64,000 bases of DNA from Tetragonia tetragonoides (GCA_038025085.1 CM076152.1:36025501-36089500), one strand, 5' to 3'. Shown: positions 37,597 through 52,996, counted from the stretch's first letter. Numbers and translations: made by a program. The notes: generated by a model from the letters alone, not told the origin.

Positions 37597-37782
37597 GGGT
37601 GCGTTTCTTAGAATTGAACTTATTAGAATGGAATTGAATTCAACATTACTAAACTGGACACTACTGAATTGTACACTAGTGAACTAAATTGAACCTAACT
37701 TGATAGGTGAGACAAAAACTATGTTTCTGAATTCACCGCCACTAAGCTGAATTAAACATCATTTAGCTCTAACAAACGCACC
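37597..37782. mobile_element. Small MITE, TIR 'gggtgcgttt', TA duplication
   Basis: The left end 'gggtgcgtttcttag' pairs with the right end '...aacaaacgcacc', with TA on each side. 186 bp, with 'gaattgaa/ctgaattg' motifs inside. A related single end occurs at 47471. Confidence 0.7.
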
Positions 37783-37804
37783 TAAAACACTATCAATGGT
37801 AAAA

Positions 37805-37985
37805 GGTGGAGGAGTACATTAATATTAAGACATACTATAATAACCAAGAGCCATTTGTCTCACTGGTTATCTAGTTACCTTCAATTTGGAGGTCAGGTGG
37901 AGGAGTACATTAATATTAAGACATATTATAATAACCAAGAGCCATTTGTCTCACTGGTTATCTAGTTACCTTCAATTTGGAGGTC
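37805..37985. repeat. Tandem duplication, 91-bp period, SINE-like content
   Basis: 'ggtggaggagtacattaata' starts at 37805 and again at 37896. The copies differ by about one base ('catacta' against 'catatta'). The unit holds 'tctcactggttatctagtta' and, after the second copy, 'ggaggtctaaattcaagg', which look like degraded A and B boxes of a tRNA-derived SINE. Confidence 0.8.
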
Positions 37986-38499
37986 TAAATTCAAGGTTTG
38001 GGACTCTTATATTTTCATTGACCAATGCCCAACTGATTTGGGGTGAGGTGGGTTGGGAGTGGGGGACCTTAAATTACTTAGCCTGATCCATTGCGAGATG
38101 GATTGGACTATTAATTTGGATGAAACAAGTTAGGTGGAGCGTTCTTACTGCTAATTTTTTAATTTTTTTTTAAATTATACAGTACTGTAATTTGTTTACG
38201 ATTACCAAATCATTAGCTTATTTTACTCTCCACTTGTGTAATAAGGGACAGACTAGGGTCCTGGCAACTGGTAAGCAATGCAATATCAAAACTGAAATCG
38301 AATAAAAAACATGCATTCTCCGAATATTCCAAACAGAGACTTGGATAAATCAAGAGTTGAAAAAAAGAACAAAAGAAAAAAAAAAAAAAAAAACCTTAGA
38401 TAAATCTCCCGCGAAAAATAACTGCAAGATTAAACCCTTTCATTTCATTTCATTTCTGTTCGTCACGAAAGGATGGCGCAAAAATGATTAAAATCATAG

Positions 38500-39228
38500 C
38501 TGTCCCTTTTTATGAGGAGAGAGAATCTAGAGAGAGAAAAGGCCTTAAGACTTTTGGTATGTGTTCTTTCTTTTTATGTTCTGAAGAGTTCACATTTTCT
38601 AGATGACATTAATTATTACATTTTCCCTTTCTCTTTCCTCTCTCTCTCTATATCAATATCATCATTCAACAACCTGCATAAGTCTGTCCTCTAATCAAAT
38701 CTCTTTAAATCCCCTAGGATTTCGGATTTGTTGTACACATATTATTATTTGATATCTGGTTTTTTTCTATTCTTCTAGAAAAAAACAATAGAGTTTCTGT
38801 GTAAATTCATTTCATAAATCAAAAATTTGCCATTGTTGTTTTCTTTCTCTTGGGAAAAAAGGGAAAATTCCCAGGTGGGTATCAAGATTCAGAAATTTCC
38901 TCTTTGCTTTATCAAAGGTTTGAACTTTTTGCCCATTAAATTCATTCATCTAAATTCCACAGCATTTGATCAAATTTATCAACTTTATTTTTTGGGATAT
39001 TCAAAGCCCTTGATTCTTGAAGGTGATCATCAGGGCTTAAGGATCAATTAGAAGCTGAGAATTCTGATTCTGGGTTAGTAAAGTTGGTATTTGTTGAATT
39101 TATTTGGGAATTATTTGCTTTTCTGGGTCTCTTTATAGGGTCATAATTTGTTGACCCTTTTTATCTAGAGGGCAAATTGTTGTGATTGACTTGTTGCAAA
39201 TAGGCTTAAATTAGAGTTCATAATATAA
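38500..39228 (+). promoter_or_regulatory. Upstream and leader region of the CDPK gene
   Basis: Contains a CT-rich stretch with 'ctctctctctatatcaa' near 38640, a plausible core promoter/leader signature, and then an AT-rich leader of several hundred bases without a good upstream ATG frame. The exact start site cannot be read from sequence. Confidence 0.4.
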
Positions 39229-42808
<3,580 letters not shown>

Positions 42809-43797
42809 CCTTCATTTTGGTTTTTTTCAAGTTTCTTTGTTCATTATTGCCAGTGTCAATTCATTTGCTTCCATAAAGTGGAAGTCCTTTTCTTGGTGAA
42901 CTAAGACATTCCCTAAGCCACTGGCATACCAAAAGATTTGTTTTTCTTTTTCCAAATTTCTTTGGCAGAGTTTTGAGCGAGAGAGGGCGGGGTAGGGAAA
43001 TGGAGAACGGTGGTGGTATCCTGGTGATTTACAAGGTGGAAGACGGGGTCAATTTTTCTGTGTAAATATGTTAAATCTGTTAAATATGTCAAAATCATAT
43101 ATACTCCTTTGTTGTTCACAAATGAAATGCAATTTAATGATACAATTGTGTTGATCTATCCAAGCTTCCCAGCTCCTTCAATGGTAGTGCAACTGTTTTC
43201 CCATTACTCTGGCTTTCATTTTTCTTTGACAGAAAAAGAAGTCCGTTCTTTTCACCTGGAAAACACATAGTACGTACTATAGTGAACAGAAAGTTTGTAA
43301 AGCATTTTACAGCTTTTTCTCAAAATATCCGAAAGAGATACTACTAAACATTATGAATCGGAAATTTAAGATTTTTATACTCATTAGACAAAAAACTTGT
43401 ATATGGCGGACTTATGGTCTGAGTTCTTTCACATTTTCCCCTCCGGCCTGTTCTTTCTCTTCCCTCTTCCCCTCCCACGCTTTACGGGATAGGTCCGTCC
43501 CATACAAGACCTATTGTTAGTACTATACTTGCCGACAAATTTATAGAACCCGTCAACCCAAATGCAAATTCTCCCAAACTCAAGTAGTTCCACCTAGCTA
43601 GCTTAGCCTCACTTGTATGCTGTAGCCATCATTTAAGGAACCCACAAGCAAGATTAGATTGAGTTTGGGACCATTTCTCTTAATAATGGTTACCAAAAAG
43701 CATAAAAGAAATAGAGTGATCATTACTTATGATGCCCATGGTGGTAACGCCCACTGGCCACTGCTATAATGGCCAAAAAAGCAGGAGTAATAAACCA

Positions 43798-43925
43798 CCA
43801 CCAACAACAACAACAAAATATATCCTGTCGAGGGCGGAATTTGGAGAAGTCCAGATGTACGCAGTCTTATTTCTAATTACTAGTAATTGTCTAGCAGAAA
43901 AGTTGTTTCCGATAAAGAGTCGATC
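43798..43925 (-). mobile_element. SINE, Au-type, minus strand
   Basis: Read on the minus strand it contains 'ggaaacaacttttctgc', then 'aagactgcgtacatctgg', 'gccctcgacaggatatattt' and a terminal (TTG)n. This is the same layout as the fragment at 25545-25636 but with more of the 5' part. Target duplication not determined. Confidence 0.7.
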
Positions 43926-45155
43926 ATAAACCACACAATAGAAGAACTGTGAATAAAAAGGTTGGCATTGCATCTGCATGGGACTATGGGAGTAGGCCCA
44001 GAACAGACATAAATTAAAAGACTGGTTCAATAAATAGCAAAGTGCAAACGGTGTAAAGAGGCATTTGCCTACAAATACAATAATGGTGACCCTATACTTT
44101 TTCTACAAAACTTTCTCTTAATTTAATGAGTCATGGGGTTGGGGTCCCTGGCCTCAATAAGGAATGTCATATGGATTATGGAATGACCATATTGATAAGG
44201 GTAATGTTATGACTTTTGAGTTTTCTCCCACAAAATTGGTCCCATAACTAGTTACTTAGCGATACATCCACTTTTGGAAAAGTTCCCATGTCATATAAGC
44301 AACAGGAAAAGAACCAAATAAATTTTAAGCCTTGTGTCCTTGTCCTCATGTTTACATTTTTATTTCACCACAAATTATATACAACATACTTATCGTGAGG
44401 CGAACAGGTGGTAATTACATTTTGAATAAATAGTGTTACTTTAGACTAAACGGTATCAAAAGAATATTACATATTAAATGAAATGCGTTAATTTTGACTA
44501 TCATATCATGAAATGGTCTTATGTATACATAAAACCTTCTTATTATATTTTTGTTTTTTAGTGAACTTTTTTTTATAGAAACTAAAAAAAAATTCATTTT
44601 GTTTTAATAACCACAAATATTCATAGTTGTTTTACGGTCTATGACAAAATATGATCGAGCAAGGTTTAGAACTTAAACTGATTACTTGTATACTCCTTCG
44701 CTCTCATTTAATGGTTGTTGAACGCATTACTATAAATTTTAGAAAAAATAGTACTTCACTAAGACAGCCTCTCATAACCGAAAATATGGTGCGAACGAAA
44801 GAGACAATCTAAACTTAAAGATGGCACAAATGGAGTAGTATACGAGTAGAATTTGCTTGCTGTTTTTCATATTGATTGAAAGTTCACTCCTAAACTGAAC
44901 AATTGCTTAGCTCACTCCTTTACTGCATGGACGACTTCTTCTTATTTTGTGGGCACTATGTGCTCAGAGGAATTTCCTCCCATGTGGGGCCATTAAGTTG
45001 AATATATTGGGTCAAATACGGGTTTAGTTTCGTGTTATCTAACGGGTTTGACAAATGTTGTCTTACAACTTTTGAGTTCGGGTCGGATATTTCGGGTTTG
45101 AACCTTTTTAGGTTGGGTCTGTGACGGGTTGGGTCAGTTTTTACCAGCTCTAAGT

Positions 45156-45218
45156 CATGAGTCATGCAAGTAGCCGTGGCTCTCTGAGTCCATGAGTCAT
45201 GTCTGTAGCTGTGGCTCT
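45156..45218. repeat. Short tandem duplication, 35-bp period
   Basis: 'catgagtcatgcaagtagcc' at 45156 and 'catgagtcatgtctgtagct' at 45191 are diverged copies, each followed by 'gtggctct'. Confidence 0.7.
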
Positions 45219-46005
45219 AGCCTGTTCGCTTTGCAGCTCTGGATCAGGACTAAAGTCCATGAGATTAGAGTGAAGGCCCAGTACAAGTTTGGTATAGTTA
45301 AGCCCAACCTCAGGACCTATCTAAACGGAATTACGAGATCAAACCCACAAACGAGTTTTGGGCTTTTCTGTTCAATTACTATGTCTGGTACGGTTTTAAG
45401 TTTTCTTTTCCTTTTTCCTCTCTTTTCCTTAATGTTTTGATGCAAAGGAAACTTTGGTGGTGTAATTTTTATTATTATTATTATCACCATTTAGTGGTGT
45501 AATTTAGAAAGAATGAAAGTAGCTGAAACTTGTTGTTAGTAAATAATCACTAATGGCAGAATTATTGAACAAGAAGATGATAGTTTTTCTTCTGAGATAA
45601 GAGAATGGGGAAGGAAGGAGATCAATTCTTTTTGTGTGGGTATTTTATTAACTCAAGGAGGATGGTGTATAAAAATATGATCGTGATTGGTGTATATTGA
45701 GTGTACTATATGTAAATTTTCGGTTAGTGAGAAAACCAAAAAGTTTCGTCCTCGATTTAGATGAGCAATTCATTTTATTAGGAATATTTAATTTTCATTA
45801 GGAGTATTTTTTTTAGAAACAATCATATTGTTTTAGAATTAAATAAAGAGTATGATATACTCAGGGACTCTGGGTGTGTTATTTTTTTATTTAGTTAGTA
45901 ATTGATTCTATTCTCTTATAAAAAAAATAGTAATAATTGATTCGATTCAATTTAATAGAGTTCAATTAAATTTAATTTTATACTTTTTCTCTCACATATA
46001 AAGTA

Positions 46006-47065
46006 GGAAAATTTGATAAAAATAATCCTAAGTTTGAGCGGTCAAACAAAAATAATCCCAAATTGTATGTCATTTTTATCACAAAACTGAACCCATTATT
46101 AATGTTGTCTTAATTCGTTAGTATCAACACTTAATAGACCTACTTATTATTAATTACTATATTATTAATATGTATTAGTTCTTAGTAATGATAAAAGTTT
46201 ACCATAGTTTTTTTTAGAACAAAATCTCCCACTCCCCCTCAAATCTGAATTTTCTCTCTCCTGCTCCCCATGTCAGCCACCAACCCACCACCCTCCTCAC
46301 CATCTTAGCCACCACCAAGTTCTGACCATCTAGCAAGAAGGCCGCCACCAGCCCACCACCACTAAATTCGTCACTCTGATTCTCTCTCCTCGTCGCTCAC
46401 AAGTCACAAATCGAGCCACATCAATGCCGGTGCTGGTGGCTGTAAACTCGCGAGTGCTGGCCCGCCCCGATGCTGTTATTTGTTTTCGGGTTGGGCGAGT
46501 ACATTTGTTGGGCAGTGGGAGGGAAGGAATGCGAGGGGCGGTCGTCAGTGGCAGAGGTAGTGGCTGGGAGGTGCGCGGGTGGTTGGGCGGTGCTGGGGAA
46601 GTTGGGCTGAGGTGGTGATGCGAGATTTGAGGGAGGACAAAAAAAGTTCTACAGTAATATTTTATGAATTTAACGGCGAAGAGTTTGGCCGACGAAGTAG
46701 TGGTGGCGGTAATTGTTGTGGTGGTGGAGGAGGCTTTGATGGAGAGAGAAAATGGGTGGCGTGAGGTGGTTTGGTGGTCCTGACTTGAAGAGAGGGAGGA
46801 TGTCGGTGGTGGAAGAGATGGGTTTGATGGAGGAGAGAGATGGAGGTTAAGTAAATTAAAAAGAAAACATAAATAAAGAGAATTAATGAAATTAATGAGG
46901 ATTTAGTTTAATTAGTGCTAAGTAAGTAATATAATTAGACGACTTAACGTATTGGGCCAGTTTTGTGACAAAAATAACAACTTGAGATTATTTTTATACA
47001 GTTTACAACTTGAGATTATTTTTATTTGACCGCTCAAACTTAAAATTATTTTTATCGATTTTTCC
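46006..47065. mobile_element. Mutator-like element with GC-rich cargo (Pack-MULE candidate)
   Basis: TIR 'ggaaaatttgataaaaataa' at the left against '...tttttatcgatttttcc' at the right. Further inverted matches follow ('gtttgagcggtcaaa' against 'tttgaccgctcaaac'). A perfect 9-bp duplication TATAAAGTA lies at 45997-46005 and 47066-47074. The interior from about 46225 to 46830 is far richer in G+C than the flanks, with Pro/Ala- and Gly-coding-like CCACCA and GGTGGTGG runs. No transposase is present. A GC-rich interior between AT-rich TIRs is what Pack-MULEs with captured gene fragments look like. I cannot identify a source gene. Confidence 0.85.
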
Positions 47066-47074
47066 TATAAAGTA

Positions 47075-48168
47075 TTACTATTTCGCTTAATATGATTCAC
47101 TTCAATTCAGCTCCGTATAGAGAATCCTCTCGGATTATATCAAACTCATTTTTTCCAAAAAAAAAAAACTCCCAAATCTAGTCAGTAGATTGTAAGTGTG
47201 ACGTGTCTAGTGACTTAAATCGCAGTCCAAAGTGGGGCCCACCAAATCCAATGGAGCACCTGATTGGACGTCATTAGCTGATTGATTTCAATCTGACGAC
47301 ACAAATCAGTTGACGTAAACGACTTTCTTTCTTGCTGATCCAACTTTGATCGTACAAGTGTTGAGCTGGCAGTGACTAGTGAGCCTTCTTGTGGAGCCTT
47401 CACAGTTCACACGCATCCTTTCTGGCCTTCTGGGCTAACCAAGACTTTTTAATCCGTATTTTGTTTGTTTAGGGTGCGTTTTTATTTAATTAAATTAAAC
47501 TGAATTGAAATGAATATGAATGTATGAGAAAAAAATTAAACTAAACTGAATTTCACTGAAATGAATCAAATTTGTTACAGAATAAGTAGAATAAAATACA
47601 TTTCCCTAATCAAATTTCAATAATTTTTTATAATATCGGCTCAAAATGAGACCCCCTCTATATCTAAACATGACTCCATGCTTATATCAGGTATCTCGAG
47701 AGCACATCGTACAAATTTATGTAATCACGTTTAGAGCATCAAAAAAATGGATTTTAAAAGGTAACCTCTTTTTAACTTTACTAAATTGACAACCGTTCAT
47801 GAAATCGAAATAAAGAAAAAATGGCAACCAGTTCATAATGATTAGAATTCATTTGTCCTTTAGTCGTAATTTAGGAGTATTACGTGTTTGACACAAATAA
47901 ATATGTTACACATCATATGATGAGAGCCGACATTGATTCTTGTCAATAGTATTAATTAATACTCCTAGTAAAATAGATCGAAGATGATTAGGCCTAGATC
48001 TATTAGTGTTGGCTTGGAGTTGGAGCTGATTGCTTTCTGATGCTATATTGTCCCTTAAATTAAATTTCATTTTGTCGTTGATCGGTCTATGTGGCGAATA
48101 GAGGGAATATATTTACTTGGTTATCATTGTTCTATGGTTTCATTATGAATAGTTAATCTAAAATTTTA
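47075..48168. other. Intergenic, no gene recognised
   Basis: AT-rich. 'agggtgcgtttttatttaat' at 47471 followed by 'aaactgaattgaa' resembles one end of the MITE family at 37597. No partner end was found. Nothing else supported. Confidence 0.5.
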
Positions 48169-48423
48169 CTTTCTCCGTCTCAAAAAAAACCCGAATCTTT
48201 GTTTTTTCATAGTGTCTAAAACACCACTTTGACCCTAAATAACTACAATTATATGAATATGAAAATTATAACAATATCTTTTTTTGAAAGTACTTTTAAA
48301 AAGAATCTAATAAAAGTATTTTCATAATGTGAATCTTTATATATTTTCATAAATTAATGGTCAAAATTTGTTAAGTTTGACCTTCAAAAAACAAAGGTTC
48401 AGATTTTTTTGAGACGGAGGGAG
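48169..48423. mobile_element. Stowaway-like MITE
   Basis: The left end 'ctttctccgtctcaaaaaaa' pairs with the right end 'ttttttgagacggagggag', with TA duplicated on both sides. The CTCCGTCTC terminus is the classic plant Stowaway (Tc1/mariner) signature. 255 bp, no coding content. Confidence 0.9.
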
Positions 48424-48825
48424 TACCATTTAAGCGTCGTATTTCTAATCGACAACAGAGTGACTATGTATGTGTAGCTTGATCAAATTTTATTTTCTAG
48501 TGTTCTACTTTGTAATTCTCCATTTTTCCCGCATCGATCGGTTACCTATATTGCTTCCATTCTCATTCAATCCACAATGTTAATTAGTTTGGTTATAGTT
48601 AGCTACTAATTGCGAAAACTAACTTTGGTTTGCCTCCAAAATAATTATATGATCAATTGGACAACCAACTATATATTTAATCTAAGTCTAAGCAAGAGGA
48701 GAATATAAGAAATAAATATAGACAAATTAAATATTGATTTGATCCACGTGGAAAACTCTCTAAGCATTCAAGTAACAACCACTAATATACAGCAAAGCAA
48801 AATCTAATAGATTTGACTACAGTGA

Positions 48826-48972
48826 CTACCTCCGCGCTGGCTTGTAGGCACCTCAAAGGGTGGGACGGCTGACCAAGGAATTTAAAACTGCTCCATGCCC
48901 AAGGTGAGATTCGAACCCTCAACCTTGATTAAGGATAGATAAGTCCTTACCACTCAATCACACCTCCTTAAC
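48826..48972 (-). mobile_element. tRNA-derived SINE, minus strand
   Basis: On the minus strand it reads 'gtgtgattgagtggtaagga' (A-box-like) and then 'gagggttcgaatctcacc' (B box GGTTCGAAT), spaced as in an RNA polymerase III promoter. A non-tRNA body follows. The body does not form a tRNA cloverleaf, so this is not a tRNA gene. Confidence 0.75.
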
Positions 48973-49396
48973 TTGAATAAATGATACACTCAATGTATAC
49001 TAATCACGGTCTCAAAACATATCCTAAGGCCTAAGGCGAGGCTAAGGGGGCAAGGGGTAAGGGTCACTTTTATTTGAAAGGAATAGCTGCCCGCCCGGGA
49101 CCTGACCAGATTATATACAGTATTTGTTAAATCAATGACCTGACCAGAATTAGTTCCCGCAAGCTAGCCGCCATAATTGCCTAGCCGCTGATGATGAAAT
49201 CAGAACAATTCGATTGGAGTTTTGGACCTGTAAACCTGACATTTGAGCCATTCAATATATGTATGCAGCTATCTTTATTTTTATCCTGTCGCTTCAGACT
49301 CGCGGTGGGATGTGCACGGTACGTGCATCGGTTGTTGGCTCTATATTGGGCATTTGGGCAACAAAAACAATTGATATTTCGTTGTATAGGATACTA

Positions 49397-49678
49397 GGGT
49401 GCTTTCTTCTTTTTTTTTTTTCCACTTATTTTCACTGATTCTCACTGATTGAGTAAAATCCAACACTGATTTCCACTGATTGAGTAAGGTTCTGCCACTG
49501 ATTTTCACTGATTTAATAAGGTCTTGCCACTGATTCTCACTGATTCAGTAAGGTCCTGCAACTGATTCTGTCCCTGATTGAATAAGGTCCTGCCACTGAT
49601 TCTCACTGATTCAATAAGGTCTAGTCACTAATTTTCACTGATTGAGTAATGTCCAAAAAATGGAAAAAGAACACACCC
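49397..49678. mobile_element. MITE with internal ~36-bp tandem repeats
   Basis: TIR 'gggtgctttcttctttttt' at the left against '...ggaaaaagaacacaccc' at the right, TA on both sides. The interior is a short array of about six units like 'cactgattctcactgattga' followed by 'gtaaggtcctgc'. The unit is imperfect but clearly periodic. Confidence 0.75.
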
Positions 49679-50629
49679 TAACGTTTCAAGTTTGAGTTAT
49701 TGGATTATCAAATCAGATCCTTTATCTTTTCGATCCCAACCCATATTCTAATAATACGTCGTGATTTTTCATGCATTTTAATTTAATACTCTAATTAATT
49801 AAACTTAAAAATTAATGTCTCAAATATAAATAAAAGTGACAGAGAAAATTGGCCACAAATGAAACTGAAAATCCTTACTAGTAGGTTACTATATGATGCA
49901 AGAAAGGTAGACTGACCTACCCAATACAGTACTCACCACTCGTAATCAACAAATTATGAATGTAGATAACAAAATTTATCAATACTCACGAGCACCTTTA
50001 TAAAAAGAACACACTTGTTAAACGAAATCCTCTATAAAGTACTATAAATAGTTTGAACTCAAATAGATACTTCATATAGTATATCTCAATAACTATTTTA
50101 TCTTATAAAAAAATATAGCTGATAACTTTTCTTGAAAATCAATTAATGACTAGAACATCCACAATTGAATACCCTCCACCTCTATCACCCCTTTTTTTTG
50201 GGATAATCATATTCATAATATACGATTTGACCTGGATAAGTGGACGGGACCTCTATAGCCGACCTGTTCATGGAGGAGGTCATGACTCGATTACCATTAT
50301 AAATGGGCGGGTCAAAATAAGCCGACCCATTCAAAAGTAAAGCAGGTCATAGCGGGTCGTAAATAGGGAACATATTTAATTTTTTTTATTAAAAAAAAAT
50401 TTTAAAATTTTAAACGGGCCAAAATAAACCGACCTGACTCGACCCAAGCCGCCCCCATTTATTAAATAAGGCCGATCGGCCGCGACCCGCCCCGCCCCAG
50501 TTGCCCAGCTCTATATGTTTCATGGTAACCACATTGCCAAAATATCTCCTTCCTTGGCCCTTCATCCCATCTTAAAAATAAGTTAAAAACCGCGGGAAGC
50601 AAAAAGCATCACCAAGAGCGAATCTCAGC

Positions 50630-50682
50630 CATCCACGTGGCACAATCCAGAAACATCCTTGTTCCACCTCCCCAATATATAG
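50630..50682 (+). promoter_or_regulatory. G-box/ABRE and TATA box, probable promoter of the raffinose synthase-type gene
   Basis: 'ccacgtggc' at 50633-50641 contains a G-box (CACGTG) and the ABRE core ACGTGGC. 'tatatag' at 50676-50682 stands about 35 bp downstream. This fits a core promoter with initiation near 50705-50715. ABREs mediate abscisic-acid and drought responses, plausible for a galactoside-metabolism gene. The link to the coding exons, 3 kb away, rests on a predicted leader exon. Confidence 0.5.
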
Positions 50683-50704
50683 TCGCAACAACTCGTCCTT
50701 TAAT

Positions 50705-50965
50705 GGAAACCAACCAGAGAAAATATAGTTTTCGTGTACACAGCTCGCCATTGTTGAGCACTTTCCCGTCATTTTCTCTCTCCTCATAGAATAGCCATTT
50801 CCAGGTTTTCTCTCTCTTATCTCTCCAAACTTGGATTTGCACTTCTATTGAGCTATATTTTCCCTTATTTTCTCTCTCCTCTGATAAAATCGTAATTTGA
50901 GTTTGGGATTATATCGAGAAGTTTCTCAACAGTTGAAGACTCAAGAGAATTCACTCAGTTATCAG
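50705..50965 (+). other. Probable non-coding leader exon of the raffinose synthase-type gene
   Basis: A CT-rich leader-like stretch ends at 'cagttatcag' followed by the good donor 'gttagt' (50966). A matching acceptor 'ttggaccag' lies just before the coding start at 53776. The roughly 2.8-kb intron would then contain the TRIM and the hAT MITE. Inferred only from splice signals and promoter placement. Confidence 0.45.
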
Positions 50966-51330
50966 GTTAGTTTTCAATTAATTTTCTCTCTATAAATTTA
51001 AAGTATTTGCTTACTGTAATTATATATGTTTCTCTCTGGATAATTCGATTAGAAATTGTTGATTGGTGTTTAGGATTGTTAGCATTTTTCGAGCTTGAAA
51101 ATTAGGGTTTGGAGGTTTCAGTTGTTGATTTTTCTTAATTATGCTCTGTTTTCATAGAGAAATTTCAAAAAATGATGATTTGGATTAGTTCTAGTTTGGA
51201 GCGTTTTTTGCCTCTATTTTTCTAGGTTAATGATTTAATTTCAGCTGAAATACTTCATGTTGAGTCTCAGTAAATTGTTCGACCAGAAAAGGTTTGATAT
51301 TAAAATTTGAAGTTATGGATGATTGGGAAT

Positions 51331-51780
51331 TGTTGAAGTGGGTTAATGTCCCACATGGAAAGATTAAAGGGTCTTGAGCATACATATAAGGAAGTGGGTT
51401 ACTCCACCCATTGCCAATTGGTTTTGGGTTGGAACCTCACTTATCTTGTGTGTGTGCTCACTTGTTAAGGCCCAATTATTGAAATTTATCATGGTATCAG
51501 AGCGGGCTTGGTCCTGCCTTTATGACCCCCTTGTTGGCCCACGCGCGTGTGACTGGCCCATAGTTGGCTTTGATTGGTCCACGCTTCAGCCCATGATGGG
51601 TCTTTGCGTGAGGTGGGGTGTTGAAGTGAGTTAATGTCCCACATGGAAAGATTAAAGGGTCTTGAGCATACATATAAGGAAGTGAGTTACTCCACCCATT
51701 GCCAATTGGTTTTGGGTTGGAACCTCACTTGTCTTGTATGTGTGCTCACTTTGTTAAGGCCCAATTATTGAAATTTATCA
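51331..51780 (+). mobile_element. TRIM (terminal-repeat retrotransposon in miniature)
   Basis: Two direct terminal repeats, 51331-51491 and 51619-51780, start 'tgttgaagtg' and end 'gaaatttatca' (TG...CA). Directly after the first is the primer-binding site 'tggtatcagagc' (initiator-Met tRNA type). Directly before the second is a purine-rich tract 'gtgaggtgggg'. A 5-bp duplication GGAAT flanks the element (51326-51330, 51781-51785). The 127-bp interior codes for nothing. The terminal repeats differ at about five substitutions and one base of length. Confidence 0.95.
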
Positions 51781-52501
51781 GGAATCCTTGAGTTTTGAAT
51801 GAGCTCAATTAAGAGATTATTTCGGGGGAGATCTGCTTCTTCCCAACAGTAGAGTACTTTTCTTAAAATTTCTACCATTAGATTAGAGGGGGTGGACTTT
51901 TGACAATTGGATAGAGGGGGTGGGTTTTTGAAATTTAAACACTTAGAGGAGAGAGATAGAGAGAAAAAGAAACAGTAGAGTGCTGTAATAGTAGAGGATC
52001 CAAATTGGCTTCTTCCTGATGCAAATGCTAAATTTTCTCAATTTCGGATTAACTGGTATATTATCGCTGTAATCACCAGCAATCACAAAAACACGATTTT
52101 CACATAGAGATGTTAAAACACGATGTATTATGATGTTTAATACTCGACATAAACAATATAATTATATAAAACTCAGATGAGATTTTTTGATGGATGAATT
52201 TTTTTTTCTATTCTAAATAATAATTTCAATATAAATAGAGTAAAATTTTGCAAAAAATATTTTTTTACAGGAAAATGATGTTATGTAAAAGTTTTTGTGT
52301 TAAATCAACAGATGTCTGGGAAACCACTATGGAAAATTTCATTAAAAGATGTATTTCAAATTTTCGATAACTGTATATATGGTTTAAAAAATATATAAAG
52401 GGTAAGTTTTTAAAAGTAAAAATAATGAATTTGTTTATTTTGATCAAAATATATGTTGTTTTTAAAGATATATCTAATAATGTTCCACTTCAATATATAC
52501 T

Positions 52502-52996
52502 CAGGGGCGGAACCGGGGGGGGGGGGGGGGGAGTTGGGGGAGCCTTGGCCCAGCCCATGATTTCAGAAATCCAATATATATTATATCATGCAAACAGCTT
52601 CATGTAATGATGGGTAGCTAAGCTGGCTGATGGCTACGACTTGAAGCTCTACCTATGTTATTGCTCGCGGGTTCGAGGCCATGGAGCATCAGATTTAGCA
52701 ACTTTTTTTCCTTTCTAATTTGTGTTTTTCCTCAAAGGTATTAGCATCAACACTATTTAGTTGAGAAAGAATATGTGATATTAAAGTTTTTTTAAGCGTG
52801 ATTTTAAGTTCTCTTTTTTGTGAGTTTCTAGTTTAGTATTCATTTATCTTCATCTTCATGTTTTAATTGATTGATGCTATTGTTTTTATCCAATTCTTAA
52901 TACTGCGTACCTAACATATTTTGACATACACTATTTGCATATACAAGCGTTAATACAATTGGCCCCCGCTATAAATAATTCCTGGTTCCGCCACTG
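52502..52996. mobile_element. Non-autonomous hAT element (MITE), 495 bp
   Basis: Ends 'caggggcggaaccgg' and '...ctggttccgccactg' are inverted copies in the CAGGGGCGGA style of plant hAT MITEs. A perfect 8-bp duplication TATATACT flanks it (52494-52501, 52997-53004). A poly-G run follows the left TIR. The interior includes a tRNA-like B box 'gggttcgaggcc' near 52670, perhaps a nested SINE piece. Confidence 0.92.
52516..52531 (+). repeat. Poly-G tract
   Basis: An unbroken run of about 16 or more G residues just inside the left TIR of the hAT element. Its length is liable to both slippage and sequencing error. Confidence 0.85.

Larger units (their letters stand above)
36653..38500. other. Intergenic region between TypA and the CDPK gene
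   Basis: Contains the TypA 3' UTR at its left end, a small TIR element and a tandem duplication (listed separately). Otherwise AT-rich with no gene recognised. Confidence 0.5.
42809..45996. other. Long intergenic stretch, no gene recognised
   Basis: Starts with the CDPK 3' UTR. A SINE copy (43798-43925) and a small duplication (45156-45218) are listed separately. Around 44995-45150 'gggtttgaa/gggtcgg' motifs end in 'ttaccagctctaa', a terminus often seen in plant hAT-like repeats, but no partner end is clear. No frame has a recognisable domain. Confidence 0.5.
48424..50560. other. Intergenic, repeats only
   Basis: Holds a SINE (48826-48972) and a MITE with internal repeats (49397-49678), listed separately. 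From about 50215 to 50515 there are GGGTCGG/CCGACC-type motifs ending 'ttgcccagctctatat', an end seen in plant hAT-derived repeats. The partner end is not clear. No gene recognised. Confidence 0.5.

Noticed and set aside
46424..46764. Gly/Val/Arg-rich frames as a real gene
   Set aside because: They lie wholly inside a Mutator-like element with GC-rich filler. Treated as possible captured fragment, not as a gene.
48826..48972. tRNA gene on the minus strand
   Set aside because: A and B box motifs are present, but the sequence does not give the arms of a cloverleaf or an anticodon arm. A SINE explains it better.
52620..52690. tRNA gene near the 'gggttcgaggcc' motif
   Set aside because: Only the B box is convincing; it lies inside a hAT element and no acceptor stem is seen.
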